This document shows, in pieces, positions 1-5,170 of a stretch of DNA of 5,170 nt. How positions within the stretch are numbered: position 1 is the stretch's first letter; each line of letters begins with the position of its first letter. The position numbers were made by a program, and so were the translations under genes. The stretch is from DASVBJ01 sp036375895 (lineage in GTDB: Bacteria; Actinomycetota; Actinomycetes; JACCUZ01): contig DASVBJ010000324.1 in NCBI GenBank assembly GCA_036375895.1, positions 1 to 5,170 on the forward strand. The letters run 5' to 3'. Under the pieces are notes generated by a model that did not search any database, was not told where the DNA came from, and saw only the letters and a list, made by a program, of their open reading frames with translations.

Positions 1-704
1 CGCCGCAGGCCGAGATGGTCCACCAGTCGCTGTACCTGTCGGCGCATCGGGCCGTCTCCGACGATGTACGTGACGGGCGGGTCGTGCATGGTCGCGAGCG
101 CGTGCAGCAGAAGGTCTGGCCCCTTGTCCTCCCTGAGCCGACCGGTGAACGTCAATCGCGGCGTGGCCAATCCCGGGCGCGGGGTGGCATGCAAGGAGAT
201 TGCCGACCTGCCCGGCAGCACCTTGGTCGGGTCGACGCCGATGTTGCGTACGAACGCATGCGGGTCGGGGCCGTGGACGAAGAACCGGTCGACACGGGCC
301 AATGCGTCGACGGTGCACCAGGCGTAGTCGCCCAACGGCCAGGTGAGGGCATTGTGTTCGCTCGCGACCACAGGCACGTCCCGCGGTGCACTGAGGGCAG
401 CAGCCCACCAGGCACCGAACATGTGGGCATGGACCAGGTCCGCCGCATCGAGCCGTTCGGCGAGCCAGCGGGCGAACAGGGGATCGGGCGTCCACTGCCG
501 GGCGGAGTTGCCGATCTCGTCGTGCAGTCGGAGCACGTCAGCCTCGAAGCCGAAGTGTCGCGCGAGGGCAACCCCCTGGGGTGTGGCGTCGCCGGCGAGC
601 AACCGGGTCTCCACGCCCAGCGCTGACTGCGCTCGAGACAGTCGAAGCGCAGACAGTTGAGCTCCGCCGGGTTCGAGGACGCCAAGAACTCTCGCGACGC
701 GCAC
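1..704 (-). CDS. GT4-family glycosyltransferase, N-terminal part (runs off the left edge)
   Basis: The minus strand reads openly from GTG at 704-702 to the window edge: 234 codons with no stop. The protein begins MRVARVLGVLEPGGAQ, the first beta-strand and glycine-rich loop (G13-G14) typical of the acceptor-side Rossmann domain of GT-B, family 4 transferases. VHAHM follows at 91-95 and ASEHN ends at residue 118. The second domain opens with FTGRLREDKGPDLLLHA (from 186) and continues to VGDGP (215-219), both hallmarks of the donor-binding half. The E-x7-E motif that contacts the nucleotide sugar would lie beyond the window. The family moves a sugar from a nucleotide-sugar donor to a lipid, glycan or small-molecule acceptor at the cytoplasmic side; substrate and product cannot be told here. 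The GTG is the only usual start codon between the in-frame stop at 803-801 and the conserved loop, but no clear Shine-Dalgarno precedes it. The gene is divergent from the PhoX-like gene. Family assignment is firm; the exact role is unknown. Confidence 0.9.
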   Translation of the reverse strand, partial: MRVARVLGVLEPGGAQLSALRLSRAQSALGVETRLLAGDATPQGVALARHFGFEADVLRLHDEIGNSARQWTPDPLFARWLAERLDAADLVHAHMFGAWWAAALSAPRDVPVVASEHNALTWPLGDYAWCTVDALARVDRFFVHGPDPHAFVRNIGVDPTKVLPGRSAISLHATPRPGLATPRLTFTGRLREDKGPDLLLHALATMHDPPVTYIVGDGPMRRQVQRLVDHLGLR

Positions 705-891
705 AGCCCGAGAGTGCGCCGCCGAGAAGAAGCGGCGGTGAACGGCGGGCCACCGGCTCGTCGACCGTCGGGCAACAGTTGGACTTGGTGGCGCGCCGGA
801 TCACCCCGGGACGGGCCGTGACGGGCTACCCCCCGGGAGCGGCACAACGAGTTCTTCCCTGATGGACCGCCGAAGTCTTCACATGGTGTTT

Positions 892-910
892 GCCTGCCCG
901 CAGTGCAGGC
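892..910. repeat. Short inverted repeat in the divergent region
   Basis: GCCTGC (892-897) and GCAGGC (905-910) form a 6-bp perfect inverted repeat around a 7-nt spacer, 72 bp before the start of the PhoX-like gene. It could be an operator half-site pair or a small RNA hairpin in the 5' leader. A 6-bp repeat is also expected by chance in GC-rich DNA, so this is only a visible symmetry. Confidence 0.35.
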
Positions 911-969
911 GTTCCCGGTTCGGATGGATCGCTCCGCGAGCGTGGCCGCGCCCACAGCAGCGGTTCCCT

Positions 970-976
970 GGGAGGG
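970..976 (+). promoter_or_regulatory. Shine-Dalgarno that fixes the GTG start of the PhoX-like gene
   Basis: GGGAGGG ends 5 nt before GTG at 982-984. This is the best ribosome site in the region. The longer in-frame ATG at 862 is preceded by CTTCCCTG, which has no Shine-Dalgarno character. The site decides the start because the protein then opens directly with a positively charged signal peptide. Confidence 0.8.
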
Positions 977-981
977 ACATA

Positions 982-2391
982 GTGAGGAAATCAGCAGCGG
1001 CATTCGTCGCAACCAGTGCCATCGGTCTCGTCGTCGCCGGAGGCGTCGCGGCGCTGGCCGCATCCGACGCCGGTCAGGCCCGCGACGGGCAGCTCGAGGC
1101 GCATTCCAACCAGTACTTCGGCGTCTCCTCCGGACTCGATGCCTCGTCATCCAGGGACATCACCGCCGCAGAGGCGACGGCCGACCCGCGCGCGCTGGCC
1201 ACGTTCGCCAAAGGCCTGTCCGCAGAGGTCGTGACCTCGGGCGTTGCCGCGCCCAACCTGGACATGGGTGCGCTCTGGCCGGTCACCGGCTCACCGCGAT
1301 ACATCGTCTACTGCAACGAGCAGGGAACCGGAAACCCCGGTGTCCAGCTGATCGAGCTCGCGACCGGCGACGCCGAGACGGTCCTGACCGGCACCGCGTC
1401 GTGCGACGCCGCGCACACCACGCCGTGGGGAACTGTCGTGATCGGTGAGGAGCGCGCCGACGGTCACGTCTACGAGATCCTCGACCCCACCGCGCTGATC
1501 GGGCACCCCGTCACCGTGAATCGGACCGCGCCGACGCCCGCGACCGCCGTTCCCGTCGAGGCGCAGGCGCAGGTTGCGCGGCGTGACGCGATGGGTGCGA
1601 ACGCGTTCGAGGGTCTCGGCATCCTGGCCAGCGGGGTGGCGTACTACGGCGACGAGCTCGGGCCGTCCGGCGGCAACCGGGGCGGCGCCTACCACAAGTT
1701 CGTGCCGGCGCAGACGACCAGCGCCACCCACGTCTCCTCGCTCGACCAGTCGCCGCTGAAGGCGGGGACGGTCTACGGCCTGCGCGTCAGTGACGGCAGC
1801 AACTATGGCCAGGGGATGAGCTATGGGCGCGGCACGTGGATTCCACTGACCACGCCCGGATCGCTGCGCGACCAGCGCGAGGCAAAGGGTCTTACCGGGT
1901 ACTACCGGCCCGAGGACCTCGCTTTCGACGAGAAGGCCTTGGCAGATGGCAAGGTCCGCTTCTGCGGCAACAACACCGGCCGCGAGGAGGCGCACTACTA
2001 CGGCGAGACGACCTGCATGACCGACGGCTCGACAACCGAGGCAGCCACGGGCTCTTCCACGCCTGAGGTGCAACTGCTGGTGCAGGGCTCACCGGAGTAC
2101 AACATGCCGGACAACATCGCCTACCAGCCCGGCCGCGGAAACTGGATCGTGCACGAGGACGCCGAGACGACCTTCGAGCGGCCTCACAACAACGACCTCT
2201 GGTCGTGCCTTGAGGATGGCATGGACGCGGATCAGCAGAGCGACGGTTGCATCCGGATCGCGACCTTGAACGATCTGTCGGCCGAGTGGACGGGCGGCTT
2301 CTTCGACGCGACCGGCGAGCACTTCTACGTCAGCGTGCAGCACAACAAGACCGGCAAGGGGGTCGTCCTCGACGTCACCGGCTGGAAGTAG
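982..2391 (+). CDS. Secreted DUF839/PhoX-family beta-propeller protein
   Basis: The 469-residue product starts at GTG 982, behind GGGAGGG. A Sec-type signal peptide is plain: MRKS, then a hydrophobic stretch to about residue 25, with AxA-type cleavage near A26/A27. There is no twin-arginine motif. The mature part carries DUF839/PhoX landmarks: TTPWGTVVIGEE (146-157), YYGDE (221-225), GGAYHKFVP (234-242), YYRPED (307-312), DNIAYQP and WIVHED (377-393), and a closing GEHFYVSVQHN strand (445-455). The acidic residues E156, E157, E311, E392 and D393 are candidate metal ligands. PhoX enzymes are calcium- and iron-dependent phosphomonoesterases releasing phosphate from organic esters outside the cell; many DUF839 proteins are untested, so activity here is inferred. 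Six cysteines (111, 141, 328, 345, 409, 423) are spaced as three likely pairs. It is shorter than the Tat-exported PhoX enzymes I know. Two hairpins follow the stop, so it appears to be transcribed alone. Confidence 0.85.
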   Translation: MRKSAAAFVATSAIGLVVAGGVAALAASDAGQARDGQLEAHSNQYFGVSSGLDASSSRDITAAEATADPRALATFAKGLSAEVVTSGVAAPNLDMGALWPVTGSPRYIVYCNEQGTGNPGVQLIELATGDAETVLTGTASCDAAHTTPWGTVVIGEERADGHVYEILDPTALIGHPVTVNRTAPTPATAVPVEAQAQVARRDAMGANAFEGLGILASGVAYYGDELGPSGGNRGGAYHKFVPAQTTSATHVSSLDQSPLKAGTVYGLRVSDGSNYGQGMSYGRGTWIPLTTPGSLRDQREAKGLTGYYRPEDLAFDEKALADGKVRFCGNNTGREEAHYYGETTCMTDGSTTEAATGSSTPEVQLLVQGSPEYNMPDNIAYQPGRGNWIVHEDAETTFERPHNNDLWSCLEDGMDADQQSDGCIRIATLNDLSAEWTGGFFDATGEHFYVSVQHNKTGKGVVLDVTGWK

Positions 2392-2408
2392 TCCGTCCGC
2401 ACGGACTA
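2389..2408 (+). repeat. Perfect 8-bp hairpin built on the stop codon
   Basis: TAGTCCGT (2389-2396) pairs perfectly with ACGGACTA (2401-2408) across the 4-nt loop CCGC. The TAG stop codon of the PhoX-like gene forms the base of the stem. It could protect the 3' end of the mRNA or act together with the stronger hairpin 12 nt downstream. There is no U tract, so alone it is unlikely to be a classical terminator. Confidence 0.7.
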
Positions 2409-2420
2409 GCGCCAGCTGCT

Positions 2421-2453
2421 GGTGGGCCACGGGGGAGAACCCCGTGGCCCACC
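2421..2453 (+). terminator. Strong 14-bp hairpin, probable terminator of the PhoX-like gene
   Basis: GGTGGGCCACGGGG (2421-2434) is exactly complementary to CCCCGTGGCCCACC (2440-2453), with loop GAGAA (2435-2439). The stem is 14 bp, almost all G-C, and lies 29 nt after the stop codon. No U-rich tail follows; the next bases are CTGCCGGG. U-less hairpins are common at gene ends in high-GC actinobacteria and may terminate, or only protect and process, the transcript. Its position separates this gene from mgtA. Confidence 0.75.
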
Positions 2454-2538
2454 CTGCCGGGAGCGCTCCGGATCGTTCGACCCAGCCATCAGGGATGCTC
2501 GCGGAAGGTACGTCCACCGACCTTGGTCCCTGCCGGGA
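2452..2538 (+). repeat. Pair of 11-bp direct repeats CCCTGCCGGGA in the mgtA leader
   Basis: CCCTGCCGGGA occurs at 2452-2462 and again at 2528-2538. The first copy overlaps the last two bases of the terminator stem. The second forms most of a small hairpin (2525-2540). Both copies are complementary to GGCAGGG at 2566-2572, which contains the mgtA ribosome-binding site, so both could compete for it in the RNA. The repeat is seen directly; the competition is inference. Confidence 0.6.
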
Positions 2539-2579
2539 CCGCGCCTTCCCGTGCATGGTGGACTCGGCAGGGAAGCGAG
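2454..2579 (+). promoter_or_regulatory. Structured 5' leader of mgtA with a sequestered ribosome site
   Basis: The 126 nt between the terminator and the mgtA start can form three hairpins in a row. The first is AAGGT/ACCTT (2505-2524). The second is GGTCCC-TGCC-GGGACC (2525-2540). The third is CTTCCC-g-TGC paired with GCA-GGGAAG (2545-2575, one bulged G, 12-nt loop). The third stem buries the Shine-Dalgarno AGGGA (2569-2573). A competing fold pairs 2527-2537 with 2563-2573 over 11 bp, with one G-U. I do not recognise the M-box or the enterobacterial mgtA leader consensus. No promoter is clear, so the transcription start, and thus how much of this is RNA, is unknown. Confidence 0.45.
2569..2573 (+). 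promoter_or_regulatory. Shine-Dalgarno of mgtA
   Basis: AGGGA lies 6 nt before the GTG at 2580-2582 and supports this as the start. An in-frame TTG at 2523 lies further up but has no comparable site. The next in-frame GTG (2592) would be too close to use this Shine-Dalgarno well. The same bases are in the 3' arm of the leader hairpin. Confidence 0.6.
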
Positions 2580-5170
2580 GTGGGAGCTCCTGTGGTCGCG
2601 AGCCCGGGCCGTGCCGGACTCGCCGACGCCGAGCCGATCACGACCCGCGCGTCGGCGACAGTGCCTGTGCCGGCTGTCCTTGATGCGCTGGGGTCGTCCC
2701 CGGCCGGGCTCACCCGTGAGGAGGTCCTCCGACGGAGGGCCGTTGTGGGGCGGAACGCGGTGCGGTCGCACCGGGCGAGGTGGACGACGACGCTGGCGCG
2801 ACAGGTGCGTTCGCCCCTGCTGCTGCTGCTCGCGGTCACGGCTGCCGCGTCGTTCTTCCTCGGTGAGCGGGTGGACGCCCTGGTCATCGGGATCATCCTC
2901 GTCGCGTCGGTGGGACTCGGTTTCGTCAACGAGTTCCGCGCGGAGCGGACAGCGGAGTCCCTGCACTCCCAGCTCCGGCACACCTGCGTGGCATGGCGGG
3001 AGGGCCACCCGTCGCAGGTCGACGTGACTGAGCTGGTGCCGGGGGATGTGGTCGAGCTGCAGCCCGGGGAGGTCGTGCCCGCTGACCTGCGGCTGCTGGA
3101 CACCAGCGGACTGGAGTGCGACGAGTCGATCCTGACCGGGGAGTCGATGCCGGTCCCCAAGGGGGCTGCGCCGGTGCCGGCCGGCACCAGCCCGGCAGAG
3201 CTGACCTGCTGCGCCTTCATGGGCACCGTGGTCCACGTCGGGGAGGGGCGCGGGGTCGTGGTCGCGACAGGGGCGCGCGCGGAGTTCGGCCGCATCGCCG
3301 CCGAGCTCGGCGAGCAGCATCCGGAGACGGAGTTCCAGCTCGGCCTGCGCCGGTTCACGGTGCTCCTGGTCCGGGTCGCCGCGGTCCTCACGGCCGGCAT
3401 CTTCGTGATCAACCTGGTCCTGGATCGCCCGTTGCTGGACGCGCTGCTGTTCTCGCTGGCCATCGCGGTCGGGATCTCCCCGCAGCTGCTGCCGGCGGTC
3501 GTGTCGACCAGCCTCGCCACCGGTTCGCGACAGCTGGCTCGGGACAAGGTGCTGGTGAAACGGCTCGTGTGCATCGAGGACCTCGGCGACCTCGACGTGC
3601 TGTTCACCGACAAGACCGGCACGTTGACCGAGGGCCGGCTGCGGTTCATGCGGTCGATGGACGCGGCCGGCGTCGTCAGCGACGGGCCGGTGACTCTCGG
3701 TCTGCTCTGCACCGAGGCAGTGGTCGAGGACGGGCAGGCGGTCGGTGGCAACCCGCTCGACGTGGCGCTCTGGAACTCCCCGGGGACCGCGGCGGCACGG
3801 GCCCACGTCGAGGGGTACCGCCGGCTGGACCTCGTGCCGTTCGACCACGACCGGCGCCTCGTGTCGGTGCTCGTCAGCGACCGGACCGGTGCGCTGATGG
3901 TGATCACGAAGGGTGCTCCGGAGGCAGTGCTGGACCGGTGCCTCGACGTCCCAACCGCGGCTCGTCGCGCGCTGGACGCCGAGTTTGCCGCCGGCAACCG
4001 CGTGGTGGCCGTCGCGACCCGGTCGGCCCCGGGTCAGGCGACCCTCACGACGGCCGACGAGCACGGTCTACAGCTGCGTGGCCTGCTGGTCTTCCTCGAC
4101 CCGCCCAAGGCGACCGCCGCCCCGGCGCTGGCCCGGCTCGCGGCGCTCGGAGTCCGGGTCAAGGTGCTGACCGGGGACAACCCTGCCGTGGCCGCCAGCG
4201 TGTGCCATGAGCTCGGCCTTCCGCCAGGCCGGGTCCTCTCCGGCGCCGACGTGGAATCGGCCGACGACGCCCGGCTGGCCGAGCTCATCGGGCAGGCGAC
4301 GGTGTTCGCGCGGGTGAGCCCCCAGCACAAGGCACGCATCGTCCGCGCGCAGCGCCAGGCGGGCGCGGGCGTCGGGTTCCTCGGCGACGGGGTCAACGAC
4401 GCGGTCGCGCTGCACGACGCTGACGTCGGGATCTCCGTGGACACGGCCACCGATGTGGCCAAGGACGCCGCTGACGTCATCCTGCTGGAGAAGGACCTCG
4501 GGGTGCTCGCCGACGGCGTCGTCGGCGGCCGGCGCATCTTCGCCAACACCATCAAGTACGCGTTGATGGGCACATCGAGCAACTTCGGGAACATGTTCAG
4601 CGCCGCGGGCGCCTCGGCGTTCCTCAGCTTCCTGCCCATGCTTCCGTCGCAGATCCTGCTGAACAACCTGCTCTACGACACCAGCCAGCTGGCCATCCCC
4701 ACCGACAACGTCGACCCGGAACAGCTCGCCCGCCCCTCCCGCTGGGACGTCGACTTCATCCGCCGCTTCATGCTCGTGTTCGGCCCGGTCAGCTCGCTGT
4801 TCGACTTCGCCACCTTCGCCGTCATGCTGTGGATCTTCGACGCCGGGGCGAGTCTGTTCCAGTCCGGCTGGTTCGTCGAGTCGTTGGCCACCCAGACCCT
4901 TGTCATCTTCGCCATCCGCACCCGCCGCATCCCCTTCCTGCGCAGCCATCCCAGCGTGACGCTGCTCGTGGCCGCGCTCGGCGTGGTCAGCATCGGCGGT
5001 GTCCTCCCAGCGACGCCGGTTGCGGAGAGCCTCGGATTCACGCCCCTGCCTGCAGCGTTCTACCTCGCCCTTGTCCTGATGGTGGTCGGCTACCTGGTCG
5101 TGATCGAGGTCACCAAGAGCCGGTTCTTCCGCGCTCCCGCTGCCCCCCACGTGCCACGCCGGCGTCCCCA
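2580..5170 (+). CDS. mgtA: MgtA-type magnesium-translocating P-type ATPase (runs off the right edge)
   Basis: The frame is open for 863 codons from GTG 2580 to the edge, without a frameshift. P-type ATPase motifs stand in order: TGES (186-189, actuator dephosphorylation loop), DKTGT (344-348, with D344 the phosphorylated aspartate), KGAPE (444-448, nucleotide domain), DPPK (507-510), TGDN (531-534) and GDGVND (602-607). The C-terminal membrane block identifies the P3B/MgtA class: SSNFGNMFS (666-674), FLPMLPSQILLNNLLYD (684-700), IPTDNVD (706-712), GPVSSLFDF (735-743) and LFQSGWF (759-765). Ten membrane helices fit: about 78-95, 100-118, 260-281, 285-312, 662-684, 686-705, 731-753, 768-779, 792-811 and 824-843. 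MgtA proteins import Mg2+ across the plasma membrane at the cost of ATP and are usually induced when Mg2+ is scarce. Helix M4 reads VGISPQLLP (297-305), with Gln where the enterobacterial proteins have Glu. The last visible residues (RFFRAPAAPHVPRRRP) lie past M10, so only a short tail can be missing. Confidence 0.93.
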   Translation, partial: MGAPVVASPGRAGLADAEPITTRASATVPVPAVLDALGSSPAGLTREEVLRRRAVVGRNAVRSHRARWTTTLARQVRSPLLLLLAVTAAASFFLGERVDALVIGIILVASVGLGFVNEFRAERTAESLHSQLRHTCVAWREGHPSQVDVTELVPGDVVELQPGEVVPADLRLLDTSGLECDESILTGESMPVPKGAAPVPAGTSPAELTCCAFMGTVVHVGEGRGVVVATGARAEFGRIAAELGEQHPETEFQLGLRRFTVLLVRVAAVLTAGIFVINLVLDRPLLDALLFSLAIAVGISPQLLPAVVSTSLATGSRQLARDKVLVKRLVCIEDLGDLDVLFTDKTGTLTEGRLRFMRSMDAAGVVSDGPVTLGLLCTEAVVEDGQAVGGNPLDVALWNSPGTAAARAHVEGYRRLDLVPFDHDRRLVSVLVSDRTGALMVITKGAPEAVLDRCLDVPTAARRALDAEFAAGNRVVAVATRSAPGQATLTTADEHGLQLRGLLVFLDPPKATAAPALARLAALGVRVKVLTGDNPAVAASVCHELGLPPGRVLSGADVESADDARLAELIGQATVFARVSPQHKARIVRAQRQAGAGVGFLGDGVNDAVALHDADVGISVDTATDVAKDAADVILLEKDLGVLADGVVGGRRIFANTIKYALMGTSSNFGNMFSAAGASAFLSFLPMLPSQILLNNLLYDTSQLAIPTDNVDPEQLARPSRWDVDFIRRFMLVFGPVSSLFDFATFAVMLWIFDAGASLFQSGWFVESLATQTLVIFAIRTRRIPFLRSHPSVTLLVAALGVVSIGGVLPATPVAESLGFTPLPAAFYLALVLMVVGYLVVIEVTKSRFFRAPAAPHVPRRRP

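Larger units (their letters stand above)
705..981. other. Divergent intergenic region without a supported gene
   Basis: These 277 bp separate the starts of the glycosyltransferase (leftward) and the PhoX-like gene (rightward), so promoters for both should lie here. I could not find a convincing -35/-10 pair on either strand. Several short inverted repeats occur: GCCTGC/GCAGGC at 892-910 and CGCTC/GAGCG at 930-942. The element ACGGGC is repeated with a 10-bp period at 811 and 821. The reading frame that continues upstream of both genes is open for some distance, but it lacks a ribosome site and looks non-coding. Confidence 0.6.

Noticed and set aside
719..740. PHO-box-like element GTTCACCGCCG followed by CTTCTTCTCGG on the minus strand
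   Set aside because: GTTCACC matches the core of the Streptomyces PhoP direct repeat and a PhoX-like gene is nearby. However, the second unit is poor, the site is about 240 bp from that gene, and the same 7-mer also occurs inside the glycosyltransferase coding sequence, so chance explains it.
862..981. N-terminal extension of the PhoX-like gene from ATG 862, containing a CPQC pair
   Set aside because: No Shine-Dalgarno precedes it, and the extension would bury a clear signal peptide 40 residues inside the protein. GTG 982 has GGGAGGG at 5-nt spacing.
1291..2073. 260-codon minus-strand frame opposite the PhoX-like gene
   Set aside because: It has no recognisable motif, and the plus-strand frame carries the DUF839 landmarks.
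2460..2469. 10-bp palindrome GGAGCGCTCC
   Set aside because: It is a short GC-rich palindrome with no loop and no second copy, so nothing distinguishes it from chance.
2495..2683. Possible leader peptide starting at ATG 2495, overlapping the mgtA start
   Set aside because: AGGG abuts the ATG, which is too close for a working ribosome site. The frame runs about 100 nt into mgtA and shows no proline-rich or other regulatory pattern.
2406..4064. 552-codon open frame on the minus strand
   Set aside because: It is antisense to a P-type ATPase with all its motifs in order. Its translation is a low-complexity Arg/Gly/Asp/His-rich string with no recognisable domain, as expected of a shadow frame in GC-rich coding DNA.
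3116..4210. 364-codon open frame on the plus strand in another frame
   Set aside because: It overlaps the actuator and nucleotide domains of mgtA, which are intact in the true frame, and translates to Arg/Gly/Ala-rich noise.
4068..5150. 360-codon open frame on the minus strand
   Set aside because: It is rich in Gly/Glu/Asp/His and lies opposite the membrane and hinge region of mgtA. The sense frame has continuous homology, so this is a shadow.

Overview
The window is GC-rich throughout, with GTG starts, strong purine-rich ribosome sites and G/C-ending codons. This points to a high-GC Gram-positive (actinobacterial) chromosome; the sequence alone does not give the genus. Three protein genes fill almost all of it, and two of them run off the window edges. 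No RNA gene, CRISPR array, insertion sequence or phage gene was seen.

Layout. (1) On the minus strand, a GT4-type glycosyltransferase starts with GTG at 704 and reads leftward off the window, so only its N-terminal 234 residues are present. (2) A 277-bp divergent gap (705-981) holds no supported gene. (3) On the plus strand, 982-2391 encodes a secreted 469-residue DUF839/PhoX-family beta-propeller protein. Its start is moved downstream from an ATG at 862 to a GTG with a good Shine-Dalgarno and a clear signal peptide. (4) A 188-bp gap carries two consecutive perfect hairpins: a small one built on the stop codon, and a 14-bp stem that is probably the terminator. A structured leader follows. (5) From 2580 to the right edge, in the plus strand, lies an almost complete P-type ATPase of the MgtA (P3B, magnesium import) class. 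All catalytic motifs are present and the frame is unbroken, with at most a short C-terminal tail missing.

How the genes relate. Nothing shows that the three act in one pathway. The glycosyltransferase is divergent from the other two, and a strong hairpin separates the PhoX-like gene from mgtA, so each is probably its own transcription unit. The part most worth a second look is the mgtA leader. There the Shine-Dalgarno lies in the 3' arm of a hairpin, and an alternative 11-bp pairing competes for the same bases. A second copy of the competing element (CCCTGCCGGGA) overlaps the end of the upstream terminator. This has the form of a translational or attenuation switch on a magnesium transporter, but that role is inference. 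I do not see a wholly new multi-gene system here.
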